In this document: positions 15,255 to 24,836 of the stretch, piece by piece | How positions within the stretch are numbered: the stretch's first letter is position 1 | Layout of the letters: each line of letters starts with the position of its first letter | Assembly: GCA_900554815.1 (NCBI GenBank) | Contig: USIO01000021.1 | Span: 1-27,814 of the forward strand | DNA from: an uncultured Clostridium sp. | GTDB lineage: Bacteria > Bacillota > Clostridia > TANB77 > CAG-508 | Direction: 5' to 3' | DNA: 27,814 bases | Position numbers and translations under genes: made by a program | The notes under the pieces: generated by a model | What the model saw: the letters and a program-made list of their open reading frames with translations, nothing else | Databases searched by the model: none | What the model was told of the DNA's origin: nothing

Positions 15255-15926
15255 ATGGAAATTTTAAAAGTAGAAAATTTAACTAAAATTTATGGTAAGG
15301 ATATGGCAAAAGTTACAGCATTAGATAATGTTTCTTTTTCTGTACAAAAGGGAGAATTTGTAGCAATTGTTGGAGCATCTGGTAGTGGTAAATCTACATT
15401 ATTACATATAATTGGAGGAGTAGACAGACCTACATTTGGTAGTGTTTTTATTGATGGCAAAGATATCTTTAAGCTAAATGATGACCAACTTGCAATTTTT
15501 AGGAGAAGACAAGTAGGACTGATTTACCAATTTTATAATTTAATACCTATTTTAAATGTAGAAGAAAATATTAAATTACCACTTTCTCTTGATAACAGAG
15601 AAATAGATAAAAACGAAATGGACAATTTATTAAAAAAATTAGGCATGGAAAATAGAAGATACCATCTTCCAAATGAACTTTCTGGAGGCCAACAACAAAG
15701 AACAAGTATTGGAAGAGCTTTAATTACAAACCCTTCAATAATTTTAGCTGATGAACCAACTGGAAACCTAGATACAAAGTCTAGTGATGAAATAGTTACA
15801 TTATTAAAAAAATCTAATAAGGATTTAAAACAAACAATTATTATGATTACACATAATATAGAAATTGCAAAAATAGCAGATAGAATTATAAAAATTGAAG
15901 ATGGTAAAATATTAAGTGAATCTTAA
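15255..15926 (+). CDS. ABC transporter ATP-binding protein (MacB/LolD type)
   Basis: This is a 223-residue ATPase of the family that pairs with FtsX-type permeases. Walker A 'GASGSGKST' is at 40-48, the Q-loop 'YQFYNLIP' at 91-98, the signature 'LSGGQQQR' at 142-149, Walker B 'ILADEPTGNLD' at 163-173 and the H-loop histidine in 'MITHN'. It powers the permease encoded 30 nt downstream. Systems of this type do not transport in the usual sense; they move substrates out of the outer leaflet or transmit mechanical work across the membrane, for example in antimicrobial peptide resistance. Gene order ATPase-permease-regulator-kinase makes one operon. Confidence 0.93.
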   Translation: MEILKVENLTKIYGKDMAKVTALDNVSFSVQKGEFVAIVGASGSGKSTLLHIIGGVDRPTFGSVFIDGKDIFKLNDDQLAIFRRRQVGLIYQFYNLIPILNVEENIKLPLSLDNREIDKNEMDNLLKKLGMENRRYHLPNELSGGQQQRTSIGRALITNPSIILADEPTGNLDTKSSDEIVTLLKKSNKDLKQTIIMITHNIEIAKIADRIIKIEDGKILSES

Positions 15927-15956
15927 TTTTTACAACTAAGAAAGGAGTGAATAACA

Positions 15957-18575
15957 ATGAATTTACTTAATAAGCTAACTATAAATAATTTAATATTAAA
16001 CAAAAAAAGAACAATAGTAACAATTATTGGAATAATGCTTTCTATTGCTTTAATTACCGCAGTATCATCAGTTTACTTTAGTGGAATTAATTCTTTAATA
16101 GGCTATGAAAAAGTACGAAAAGGTGACTTTCATGTTGCATATTATAATGTGTTGGCAGAAGATATTAAAGATTTTAAAAACAATAGAAGTATAGATACTA
16201 TTAATTTAGTAAAAAATATTGGTTATGCCAAAATTAATTCTAAAAACGAGTATAAACCATATGCATTTGTAAAAGCATTTACAAAAGAATCACTTGAAAA
16301 TTTATCAATAAAATTAGTTGAAGGAAGACTACCACAAAATAATAATGAAATATTAATTCCTACACATTTAAAAACAAATGGTAGGTTAGATTTAAAAATA
16401 GGAGATACTCTAAATTTAGAAGTAGGAAAAAGAGTAGATAAAACAGATGGATATGAACTAAACCAAAATAATCCATATAATAATGAAAGCAACAATGAAA
16501 TGATAGTGGACATAATAAATAAGGAATACAAAATAGTAGGAATAATTGAAAGGCCAGCAAATAATATAGAAGAATACAGTGCACCTGGATATACATTTGT
16601 AACATATATGGATAGTAATGATATTTCTGGAAAAGTTGATATATATGCAAAATATACAAAAGAAGGAATCAAAAACTTATATAATGTAACTGCAGGAATA
16701 TTAGAAATAAATGCAGATTTATTTGCAAAATCAGAGGATCCTATGTATTCTTACAATTCAAAAGATGAACATGACGCCATAGAAGAAGAAGTAAATAAAG
16801 CAAAATATAAAATTAATATAAACACATATTTAATAGGACTAGAAACTAAACCTCTTACAAGCTCAGGAATAGGTGGACTTGGAATTGTTGCAGGAATTGT
16901 AATACTAATAATTGTTTTTACATCTGTATTTTGCATAAAAAATAGTTTTGACATATCTATAACGGAAAAAATAAAACAATATGGTATGCTAAAAAGTATA
17001 GGAGCTACTAAAAAACAAATAAGAAGAAATGTTTTTTTTGAAGCATCCATTTTAGGAATAATAGGAATACCATTAGGACTATTAATAGGTCATGTTGCCA
17101 CATATATACTATTAAAAATAAGTAATTTTTTCTTAAAAGATATAATTACAAATGGGTTAGTACTTGAACTTCATATATCCCCAATAGTAATAATCCTTAC
17201 TATAGTTTTGGGCATAATTACAATATATTTATCAGCTTTTAGAAGCGCAAAAAGAGCAGCAAGGACTTTACCAATAGATTCTATTAGAAATAGTGCGGCT
17301 ATAAAAATAAATCCTAAAAAAATTAAATCACCTAAAATAATTAAAAAAATATTTGGAATGGGTGGAGAAATTTCATACAAAAATCTAAAAAGAAATAAGA
17401 AAAAATATAGAACAACTGTTATATCTATTATAGTGTCAGTAGCTACATTTATTTCCTTATATAGCTTTATGGAAATGGCATTTGACTCAGTAGCAAATGA
17501 ACTTAATTTAATTGAAGCAAACTTAGTACTATCATCAACAGATTATACTAAAGAAGAATATGATAAAATGATTACAACAACAACTTTCGATAATATAGAA
17601 AGATATTCTATACTACGACAAAGTGATTTTGAATGCAAAGAAAACTATTATAGACAAGAATATATTGATTTTTTACATTTAGAATTTGACCCAGATGTGA
17701 ATCACTATTTCACTATAGTTGCATTAGGAAAAAAAGAATATAATGAATATATAAAATCTCTTGGATTAAAATATGACGAAATAAAAGATAAAGCTATAAT
17801 ATGTGACTACGCAATTGTGGGTAAATATGAAGATGAAAATTATATAAACAAATATATGAAAATCCATAATTTAGAAAAAGGAAGCATAATTACAGGAAAG
17901 TTTCTTGACGAAAAAATTTGCAATATAGAAATAGGAAAGGTTACAGAAGAAAAACCTTTTGGGTTAGAAAATTATAATACATATAGACTATTAATTATAA
18001 GTGATGAATTGTTTGATAAAATTACTACAAGTAATCTTTTAGAAATCTATTATAAATCAAGTAATGCAAATAAATTACAAGATGATATAGACGAGTTTTT
18101 AAAAGAGGACTCATATTACACTATTAATAACTTTGATGAAAATGCAAAAATAATGAATAATTTATTTATATTGGTAGGAATATTTTTATACGGATTTATT
18201 ACAGTTATTAGTTTAATTGGAATAACAAACATATTCAATACAATTACTACTAATATGGAATTAAGACGCCAGGAATTTGCAATGTTAAAATCTATAGGAA
18301 TGACTAAAAAAGAATTTAATAAGATGATTAGACTAGAAAGCTTATTTATGGGACTAAAATCATTAATAATTGGAATTCCTATAGGAACTATATTTTCTTA
18401 TTTAATTTACTATTTCCTTGTAAAAGAAACAGGAATGCCATTTGCTTTGCCAATTTTTGCAATTCTACTTGCAACTTGTGTGGTTTTTGTATTAATATTT
18501 ATAATAATGAAATACTCAATTAATAAAATTAATAAGCAAAATATTATAGATACAATAAGAAATGAAAATATATAA
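15957..18575 (+). CDS. FtsX-family ABC permease with two FtsX domains
   Basis: This 872-residue membrane protein is an internal duplication. Each half has one membrane helix, a large extracellular domain and an FtsX bundle of three helices. The first half has a helix at about 15-40, an outside domain to about 300, and helices to about 430 with the family signature 'EKIKQYGMLKSIGATKKQIRR'. The second half starts near 483, and repeats that signature as 'RRQEFAMLKSIGMTKKEFNKM' before the last helices. This gives about eight membrane segments, against ten in BceB. The extracellular domains suggest a ligand or partner outside, such as a peptide or a cell-wall enzyme. Ribosome binding site GAAAGGAG precedes the ATG. 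Substrate unknown. Confidence 0.87.
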   Translation: MNLLNKLTINNLILNKKRTIVTIIGIMLSIALITAVSSVYFSGINSLIGYEKVRKGDFHVAYYNVLAEDIKDFKNNRSIDTINLVKNIGYAKINSKNEYKPYAFVKAFTKESLENLSIKLVEGRLPQNNNEILIPTHLKTNGRLDLKIGDTLNLEVGKRVDKTDGYELNQNNPYNNESNNEMIVDIINKEYKIVGIIERPANNIEEYSAPGYTFVTYMDSNDISGKVDIYAKYTKEGIKNLYNVTAGILEINADLFAKSEDPMYSYNSKDEHDAIEEEVNKAKYKININTYLIGLETKPLTSSGIGGLGIVAGIVILIIVFTSVFCIKNSFDISITEKIKQYGMLKSIGATKKQIRRNVFFEASILGIIGIPLGLLIGHVATYILLKISNFFLKDIITNGLVLELHISPIVIILTIVLGIITIYLSAFRSAKRAARTLPIDSIRNSAAIKINPKKIKSPKIIKKIFGMGGEISYKNLKRNKKKYRTTVISIIVSVATFISLYSFMEMAFDSVANELNLIEANLVLSSTDYTKEEYDKMITTTTFDNIERYSILRQSDFECKENYYRQEYIDFLHLEFDPDVNHYFTIVALGKKEYNEYIKSLGLKYDEIKDKAIICDYAIVGKYEDENYINKYMKIHNLEKGSIITGKFLDEKICNIEIGKVTEEKPFGLENYNTYRLLIISDELFDKITTSNLLEIYYKSSNANKLQDDIDEFLKEDSYYTINNFDENAKIMNNLFILVGIFLYGFITVISLIGITNIFNTITTNMELRRQEFAMLKSIGMTKKEFNKMIRLESLFMGLKSLIIGIPIGTIFSYLIYYFLVKETGMPFALPIFAILLATCVVFVLIFIIMKYSINKINKQNIIDTIRNENI

Positions 18576-18593
18576 TAATATGAGGTATAAATC

Positions 18594-19250
18594 ATGGACA
18601 TTTTGCTAATAGAAGATAACTTGGCGATTATAAAAGGACTTACATACTCACTTAAAAAAAATAACTTTAAGCTTTTTACTAAAACAAATATTAAAGATAG
18701 CATACCATTTATAAATAGTGGAGAAAATATAGATTTAATTATTTTGGATTTAACACTACCAGATGGCAATGGACTTGACTTATTTGAAAAACATATTAGA
18801 AAAAGAGAAATTCCTACAATAATCTTAACAGCTAATGATGACGAAAATAATATAGTAAAAGGACTTAACATTGGGGCAGAAGATTACATGACAAAACCTT
18901 TTAGCACAAATGAACTTATTGCAAGGATGAATAAAATATTAATGCGTACTAAAAAGCAAAATATTATAAAAGTAAAAGACATAATTTTTGACTTAGATAA
19001 ATTAGTACTTTATAGAAAAAATAAAATAATAGAGTTAACTGCACTTGAATTAAAACTAGTTAATTTATTATTTACAAATATTAATAAAGTTGTAAGTGGA
19101 GGAACGATTTTAGATAAAATATGGGAGTGGACAGGAAACGATGTTGATGACCATACGGTTACAGTATACTTAAAAAGAATTAGAGAAAAAATGGGCACAG
19201 ATATTATTATAACTATGAAGGGAATAGGTTATAGAATTGATGAAAAATAA
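18594..19250 (+). CDS. OmpR/PhoB-family response regulator
   Basis: The 218-residue regulator has a receiver domain (1-115) with the phospho-acceptor D52 in 'DLIILDLTLPDG', acidic 'EDN' at 7-9, T79 in 'LTAND' and K101 in 'MTKPFS'. A winged-helix DNA-binding domain (120-218) contains 'DDHTVTVYLKRIREKMG' and the closing 'TMKGIGYRI'. It starts 18 nt after the permease stop and overlaps the kinase gene by 11 nt. It most likely controls its own ABC operon, by analogy with similar modules. A direct role in the cell-wall gene cluster downstream is possible but not shown. Confidence 0.93.
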   Translation: MDILLIEDNLAIIKGLTYSLKKNNFKLFTKTNIKDSIPFINSGENIDLIILDLTLPDGNGLDLFEKHIRKREIPTIILTANDDENNIVKGLNIGAEDYMTKPFSTNELIARMNKILMRTKKQNIIKVKDIIFDLDKLVLYRKNKIIELTALELKLVNLLFTNINKVVSGGTILDKIWEWTGNDVDDHTVTVYLKRIREKMGTDIIITMKGIGYRIDEK

Positions 19251-20460
19251 AGTTAATTTGAAAAAATGTTTAATAAAAATATTTATAGTAACTATTTCCC
19301 TTTTATTTATATATTTAATATTAAATATATATGAGTATAATACTTACACTAAAAATTATAATAAAAAAATAAGCCAAATATTAACAGTAATATCAGAAAA
19401 ATATCCGGAAGCTTCGCAAAACGAACTTATAGAAATTTTAAATAATAATACATCAAATAATACTAATATATTCAATAAATATGGAATTGATATAGAAAAT
19501 ACATCTTTAATTAATGAAAACGATAGTAACTTTAAAATATTTATAATTTACAATATAGTATTACTAATTATGGGAATAACAATAATTACAATTATATTTT
19601 TAAAATATAATCTTAAAAGAGAAAAAGATGTAAAAGATATAACAAAATGTATTGAACAAATAAATAAAAAAAACTATGAAATAAAAATAGATTCAATGTC
19701 AGAAGATGAACTATCAATTCTAAAAAATGAAATCTATAAAACTACAATTATGCTAAAGGAAACTGCAGAAAATTCTAAGAATGATAAAATAAAATTAAAA
19801 CAATCACTAGAAGATATATCACATCAATTAAAAACGCCATTAACTAGTATTTTAATTATGCTAGACAATTTATTAGATGACGAAAACATGAGTAACCAAA
19901 CAAGAAGCGATTTTATAAGAGATATAAGACGAGAAATTATAAGCATAAACTTTTTAGTACAAGCAATTTTAAAAATATCTAAATTTGATGCAAATACAAT
20001 AGAATTTATAAAATCAAATACAAGTCTAAAAGAGATAGTTGACCAAGCAATAAAAAAGGTTTCATCATTATGCGACTTAAAAAATATAATTATATGTGTA
20101 CAAAACAATAGCAATTCAGATGCCATAATAAGCTGTGACTTTAAATGGGAGGTTGAAGCTATAACAAATATTTTAAAAAATTGTGTAGAACATTCAAGAG
20201 AAAATTCCACAATAATTGTAAAAATTGAAGATAACAAAATGTATAAATCATTAACAATTATAGATAATGGAGAGGGAATTGATAAAAATGATTTACCACA
20301 TATTTTTGAAAGGTTTTATAAAGGAAAAAATTCATCCCCAGAAAGTATCGGAATAGGACTTGCACTTGCAAAAACAATAATTGAAAAAGACAATGGAACA
20401 ATTTATGCAAGCTCAATAAAAAATAAAAGCACTACTTTTGTTATAAAATACATGATTTAA
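19240..20460 (+). CDS. Sensor histidine kinase
   Basis: This 406-residue membrane kinase has two membrane helices (about residues 11-31 and 100-122) around an extracellular loop of about 68 residues. That is larger than the near-absent loop of BceS-type intramembrane kinases. Then come a linker, the H-box 'LEDISHQLKTPLT' with H195, and an ATPase domain with N ('ITNILKNCVEHS'), G1 'DNGEGI', F 'IFERFYKGK' and G2 'GIGLALAKTI'. It should phosphorylate the response regulator encoded just upstream, whose gene it overlaps. ATG 19240 is chosen over the in-frame TTG at 19237. A promoter for the next gene starts 11 nt after its stop. Confidence 0.92.
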   Translation: MKNKVNLKKCLIKIFIVTISLLFIYLILNIYEYNTYTKNYNKKISQILTVISEKYPEASQNELIEILNNNTSNNTNIFNKYGIDIENTSLINENDSNFKIFIIYNIVLLIMGITIITIIFLKYNLKREKDVKDITKCIEQINKKNYEIKIDSMSEDELSILKNEIYKTTIMLKETAENSKNDKIKLKQSLEDISHQLKTPLTSILIMLDNLLDDENMSNQTRSDFIRDIRREIISINFLVQAILKISKFDANTIEFIKSNTSLKEIVDQAIKKVSSLCDLKNIIICVQNNSNSDAIISCDFKWEVEAITNILKNCVEHSRENSTIIVKIEDNKMYKSLTIIDNGEGIDKNDLPHIFERFYKGKNSSPESIGIGLALAKTIIEKDNGTIYASSIKNKSTTFVIKYMI

Positions 20461-20470
20461 ATTAAGCTTA

Positions 20471-20499
20471 TTGACAAAACAGGAAAAAAGAGTTAAATT
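20471..20499 (+). promoter_or_regulatory. Promoter of the dockerin-transglutaminase gene
   Basis: TTGACA (20471-20476), 17 nt, TAAATT (20494-20499). It lies 31 nt before the start codon at 20531, so this gene need not depend on the kinase operon. Confidence 0.65.
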
Positions 20500-20530
20500 A
20501 TTAATGTAAAATAAATTGAAAGGGGATACA

Positions 20531-22912
20531 ATGAAAAAATCTTATATTTTTTTAACTATATTATTTGCAGTTATTCTATGTAGCAATATATCTAATGCAG
20601 TTAGCCAAAAAGAATATATTGATTCTGCAAAATATGAAATTTCTCAATATGGGGAAGAAAAAGTTGCTACTGGGCTAGACCCAAAAAACATGCAAGCACA
20701 AACAATATTAAACAATTTTACATTACTTTCTAGTACATATAACAAGAAGGCATATGACGCAAATGACAAGGTTGTAAGCGGTACAAGTAAGCTAGGAACA
20801 GGTTCAAAGATTAAAGCTGTTTATTCATATACTAGTACATTTGACTATCCATACGATAGTGTAACTCTAATACTATATGGGGACACAAATGGAGATGGAA
20901 GCATCACATCAGCGGATGCACTTGCTATTATAAAAAATAAGACTGGGAAAATAAAATTTAAAAATTCATGTTTTGAAGAAGCAGGTCGAATTACGGAAAA
21001 TACAAGAAAAAATGCTTCTGTTCCAGCTTCAGCAGATGCACTTGCTATAGTTAAATCACGCTTAGGAAATAACCAAATAACACAAAACTACAAAAGGACA
21101 GTTGTTGTATCAACATATCAAGATTTATATACACAGTTAGGACAAGTAAATAGCAATTTAAAATTTGACCCTAGTACTGAAGGAAAACAAATACAGACAA
21201 ACTATAATCAATTAAAAAATATTGTTAATACATATTGCAAAGCTGATATGTCACAAATTACAAAGGCTTTAATACTACATGACTACTTAGTTGCAGGTAG
21301 TAAAGTAGATAGAACTTCTGGCATATATACTGAAGACTCTACAGAAAGCAATATACAAAATATAAACAAAACTATGAATGATTTAGGATTTGCAAATGCA
21401 TATACTTCTCTTCTTGGAATTGCCGGAATTGAGTCAAAAGTTATAAAAGGAAGATCAGGAGCAACTACTATTAATATAATGAATGAAGTAACAATAGATG
21501 GTCAAATATATTATGTATCATGTGGTGCAGATAGATACATCTCTGACAAAGAAGGAAAAAATGAAGTGAGAAGATATTTCTTTATAAGAAATACGAAAAG
21601 CTTTGAAGAACCATTTTCATCAAATACAATGTTATTTATGTTAGAACCACAAAGTGCTAAAACTTCTACTTCTACAAAATATGAAGGAGTAATTTGGCCA
21701 GAGTATCGTAAAGAATTAGACTACAAAGATTCTGAAATTAAACTAGCAAATGGAAAAGTTATCGTAGAAACTTTAACAGAATTAAAAGAAGCATTACTTG
21801 CAGGTAAGCCTTATGCCGTAAATGTGGTAGATGCTTATTCACAAGAAACATATGAAATAGATGAACGCTGCAAAAACATAATAGCAAAATATATTAAACA
21901 AGACATGACAATAGAAGAAAAATTACTAACAATACATGACTATATATGTTCAAATTTTATGAGATCAGATCATGAAGCAATTAAAGAAAGACAAAGATCA
22001 GATGCAGAATATGATTGCGCATGGGGAGCATATAAAAGTACTATTTTATCTAATGTAGGAGATTGTTGGACAATTACTAATTATTTTAACACACTATGTG
22101 CATATATTGGAGTGGAAACAAAAACAGTATCAGAGCATCAGGTATCAAATCCATTTGGATTAGGTAATCATATGTGGAGCCTTGTAAAATTAGATGGAAA
22201 CTGGTACCATGTAGACTGCGAGGGAGCAGATTTTTATGCATATGGAAATGTTGGAAGAACATGGTTTTTATATAGTGACCAAGCCATGCAAATAAAAGAA
22301 AATACTTATGAACCTTGTACTTCTACTAAATACGATGGATACAAATGGCCAGAATTTAAAGGTATAGCATATTATCAGGACGTAACTGGAATAATAAATG
22401 ATGATGTGCCGGCAACAAGCATATGGATAAACGAAAGGACAGAAACTGTTGTTGGAGATTCATACAATATAATGACAAGGGTATTTCCATTTGGTTCTAC
22501 AAGTAAAGTAACATATACATCAAGTAATCCGTCAGTAGCAACAATAGATGAAAATGGAAATATTGAAATAAAGTCAAAAGGACAAGCTACAATAACAGCA
22601 AAAACTTCAAATGGAATTACTAGGTCTTATACTTTAACATCTCACTATGTTCCAGACAGAATATTATTGGATGATATGACTTTAACAGTAGGAGAAACTA
22701 AACAGGCGGTATATAATGTTGAACCAGAAGGTGCTGAATTTGAACCTAAGGGCTGGAGAATATATGATGAAAACATTGCTACAATAGACGAAAATACTGG
22801 AAAAGTAACAGCATTAAATAAAGGATCTACATATATGTATTTTGATTACACATATAGAACAGAAGGAACTATTACACATACGTCAACTTATGCAAGAGTT
22901 ATAGTTAGATAA
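20531..22912 (+). CDS. Secreted dockerin-transglutaminase-Ig-like protein
   Basis: This is a 793-residue secreted protein. ATG 20531 follows AAAGGGG; an in-frame TTG at 20516 lies before that site and is unlikely. Residues 1-26 are a signal peptide. A dockerin-like module lies near residues 115-180: the first loop is 'DTNGDGSITSADALAIIK', the second is degenerate. Residues about 230-360 look like a transglutaminase domain without its triad (Cys, His and Asp positions read as Ala, Asn and Ser/Cys). A second copy keeps the triad: C512 in 'GDCWTITN', H547 in 'NHMWSLV' and D562 in 'YHVDCEG'. Two Ig-like BIG2-type domains end the protein ('TYTSSNPSVATIDENG', 'IYDENIATIDENTGK'). It probably acts at the cell surface, cross-linking or cleaving proteins or wall peptides; the reaction is unknown. 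The N-terminal position of the dockerin is unusual. Confidence 0.85.
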   Translation: MKKSYIFLTILFAVILCSNISNAVSQKEYIDSAKYEISQYGEEKVATGLDPKNMQAQTILNNFTLLSSTYNKKAYDANDKVVSGTSKLGTGSKIKAVYSYTSTFDYPYDSVTLILYGDTNGDGSITSADALAIIKNKTGKIKFKNSCFEEAGRITENTRKNASVPASADALAIVKSRLGNNQITQNYKRTVVVSTYQDLYTQLGQVNSNLKFDPSTEGKQIQTNYNQLKNIVNTYCKADMSQITKALILHDYLVAGSKVDRTSGIYTEDSTESNIQNINKTMNDLGFANAYTSLLGIAGIESKVIKGRSGATTINIMNEVTIDGQIYYVSCGADRYISDKEGKNEVRRYFFIRNTKSFEEPFSSNTMLFMLEPQSAKTSTSTKYEGVIWPEYRKELDYKDSEIKLANGKVIVETLTELKEALLAGKPYAVNVVDAYSQETYEIDERCKNIIAKYIKQDMTIEEKLLTIHDYICSNFMRSDHEAIKERQRSDAEYDCAWGAYKSTILSNVGDCWTITNYFNTLCAYIGVETKTVSEHQVSNPFGLGNHMWSLVKLDGNWYHVDCEGADFYAYGNVGRTWFLYSDQAMQIKENTYEPCTSTKYDGYKWPEFKGIAYYQDVTGIINDDVPATSIWINERTETVVGDSYNIMTRVFPFGSTSKVTYTSSNPSVATIDENGNIEIKSKGQATITAKTSNGITRSYTLTSHYVPDRILLDDMTLTVGETKQAVYNVEPEGAEFEPKGWRIYDENIATIDENTGKVTALNKGSTYMYFDYTYRTEGTITHTSTYARVIVR

Positions 22913-22929
22913 TAAAAAAACATTATACA

Positions 22930-22964
22930 AAAAAAGCAAAAATTTTTAAAATTTTTGCTTTTTT
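22930..22964 (+). terminator. Intrinsic terminator after the transglutaminase gene
   Basis: AAAAAAGCAAAAATTTT and its exact complement flank a single T, so a stem of about 15 bp forms, ending in T6. It separates this gene from the glucosaminidase operon. Confidence 0.85.
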
Positions 22965-22965
22965 A

Positions 22966-22994
22966 TTGACTAAAATTTTTTTATCATATATAGT
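22966..22994 (+). promoter_or_regulatory. Promoter of the glucosaminidase-amidase-scaffold operon
   Basis: TTGACT (22966-22971), 17 nt, TATAGT (22989-22994), directly after the terminator and 50 nt before the GTG start at 23044. Confidence 0.75.
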
Positions 22995-23043
22995 ATATTA
23001 AGAAAAAATATGACAGATTATGCAAAACTAAGGAGGAGATTTT

Positions 23044-24775
23044 GTGAAAAAAAATAAGATTTTCATTAAAGTATTAATTAATATAATCTTAATGACAATC
23101 ATATTTTATTATATATTTCCAAATATTGTATTAGGAGAGGAAATCAAACAAGAAGTTAAATCAGGAATTGAAAACTTCCCAGAAAGCTACCAAGAAAAAT
23201 TAAAAGAACTTAAAGAGTTACACCCTAATTGGAACTTTGAAGCATATTATACTGGAATTGACTGGAATGAGCTAATAAAAAATGAAACAGGTGAAGTATT
23301 ACACAAAAGGAGTGTTGTTCCTTCGTATTCACAAGACTTATGGAAGTGCAAAGAATGCGGAGATGTTAATGGTTGGACTTGTGCTTCAAAAGAAATAGTA
23401 GAATATTTTATAGATCCCAGAAATTTTCTAAATGAAGTTAATATTTTTCAATTTGAGGAACTTTCATTTAACAAAACTATACATACATTAGAAGGAGTAC
23501 AGACTTCTGTTAAGAATACATTCCTTAACAATTCTGTTACATACTATGATGAGGAACAAAAACAGAATGTAACTAGGACATATTCCGACATTATTATGGA
23601 AGTAGCTGAAAAAACAAATATAAGCCCATTTCACATTAAAGCAAAAATAATTCAAGAGGTTGGCGCGCAAGGTAGTTCTTCTGTTTCGGGAACGTATCCA
23701 GGATATGAAAATTATTACAACTTTTTTAACTATGGAGCACATGACACAGGAGATCCAATTGCTAATGGTTTAAGCTTTGCAAAAGAAAAAGGCTGGAATA
23801 CGCCATATAAAGCAATACTAGGAGGGGCAGAACTAATACGGAACTACTTACATTAATCAGGGACAAAACACATCTTACTTTTTTAAATTTGATGTTGTTG
23901 GTGATAAAATACTAAAAGCTGGAGAAATAGATACTGTAAGTAATACATCTTTTTATTCTCACCAATATATGACCAATATAATGGATCCATACAGCCAAAG
24001 TTCATCTGTATATAATACTTATGTTCAAAATGGAAACATAGATGCTACTTTAAATTTTATTATACCTGTATATGAAAATATGGGTGAATACTATAAAAAA
24101 CCAACTAAATATACAACCCAAGATGGAGAACTATATTATGCAGATGTTATAAAACAAACAGGAGCAAGAGATTATACAACATTTGATAGCCCAGTTGTAT
24201 ATTCTGTGCAAAAAGATGAAATAGTGGTTATGATAAATAGGGAATGTGTGTTTTCAGAGGGAATATATTGGGACAGAGTTATGCTTGAAAATGGCTGGAA
24301 TGTATACGTAGAAAGTGAAGACTTTAAACCTTGCAAAGGAAAAGAAATAGAAAAACAAGAAGAAACAGTACTAATAGAAGAAACAAATAAAACCATTACA
24401 GTAACCCCACCAGTAGAAATTGGAAAAGTTATAGAGAAACTTAAAATTTCAAATTATAATATATTAAACTCATCTGGAAAAGAAGTCCCAAAAGATAATA
24501 AAACACTTTGTACTGGATATAAATTAAATGTATTAAAAGAAGATAATAAAACTGTAGAAAAAACGTATACATTAATTAAAGTAGGAGACGTAAATGGAGA
24601 TGGAAAACTTCTAGCAACAGATTCTTTAGCAATACTAAAACATAGTATAGACGAAATAAAACTAGAAGGCGTATACCTTCAAGCAGCAGATGTTAGAAAA
24701 GATGGAAAAATATTAGCAGTAGATGCATTACTTGTTTTAAAAAACAGTTTAGGGAAAGTAAGCATTAATATTTGA
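23044..24775 (+). pseudogene. GH73 glucosaminidase with SH3-like and dockerin modules, +1 frameshift
   Basis: Joined across one frameshift, the two frames make a 576-residue secreted peptidoglycan hydrolase. GTG 23044 follows AAGGAGGAG. A signal/anchor helix (about 8-30) leads to the clostridial glucosaminidase domain: 'HPNWNFEAYYTGIDW', 'FIDPRNFLNE', E205 in 'IIQEVGAQGSS' (probable catalytic acid) and 'NYYNFFNYGAHD'. It cuts beta-1,4 bonds after N-acetylglucosamine. After the shift follow an SH3-like repeat (about 365-428), a ~60-residue X module (451-512) and a C-terminal dockerin (513-576) with loops 'DVNGDGKLLATD' and 'DVRKDGKILAVD'. The shift lies at about 23842-23850: the zero frame ends 'RNYLH-stop', while removing one T gives 'RNYYINQGQNTSYFF', as in homologues. 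Neither side has other stops, so the change is recent or a sequencing error. If real, the product would lose its SH3 and dockerin parts. Confidence 0.85.
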
Positions 24776-24836
24776 TTTTCATAATATTAAGCTAAAATGA
24801 ATAATTATATATAAAAAAAGTAAACAAGGAGAGAAA

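Noticed and set aside
20516..20530. TTG start five codons upstream of the transglutaminase ATG
   Set aside because: It lies before the AAAGGGG ribosome binding site, and starting at ATG 20531 gives a clean signal peptide.
23488..23742. 84-codon minus-strand frame inside the glucosaminidase gene
   Set aside because: Antisense to a well-supported catalytic domain, with no start signals.
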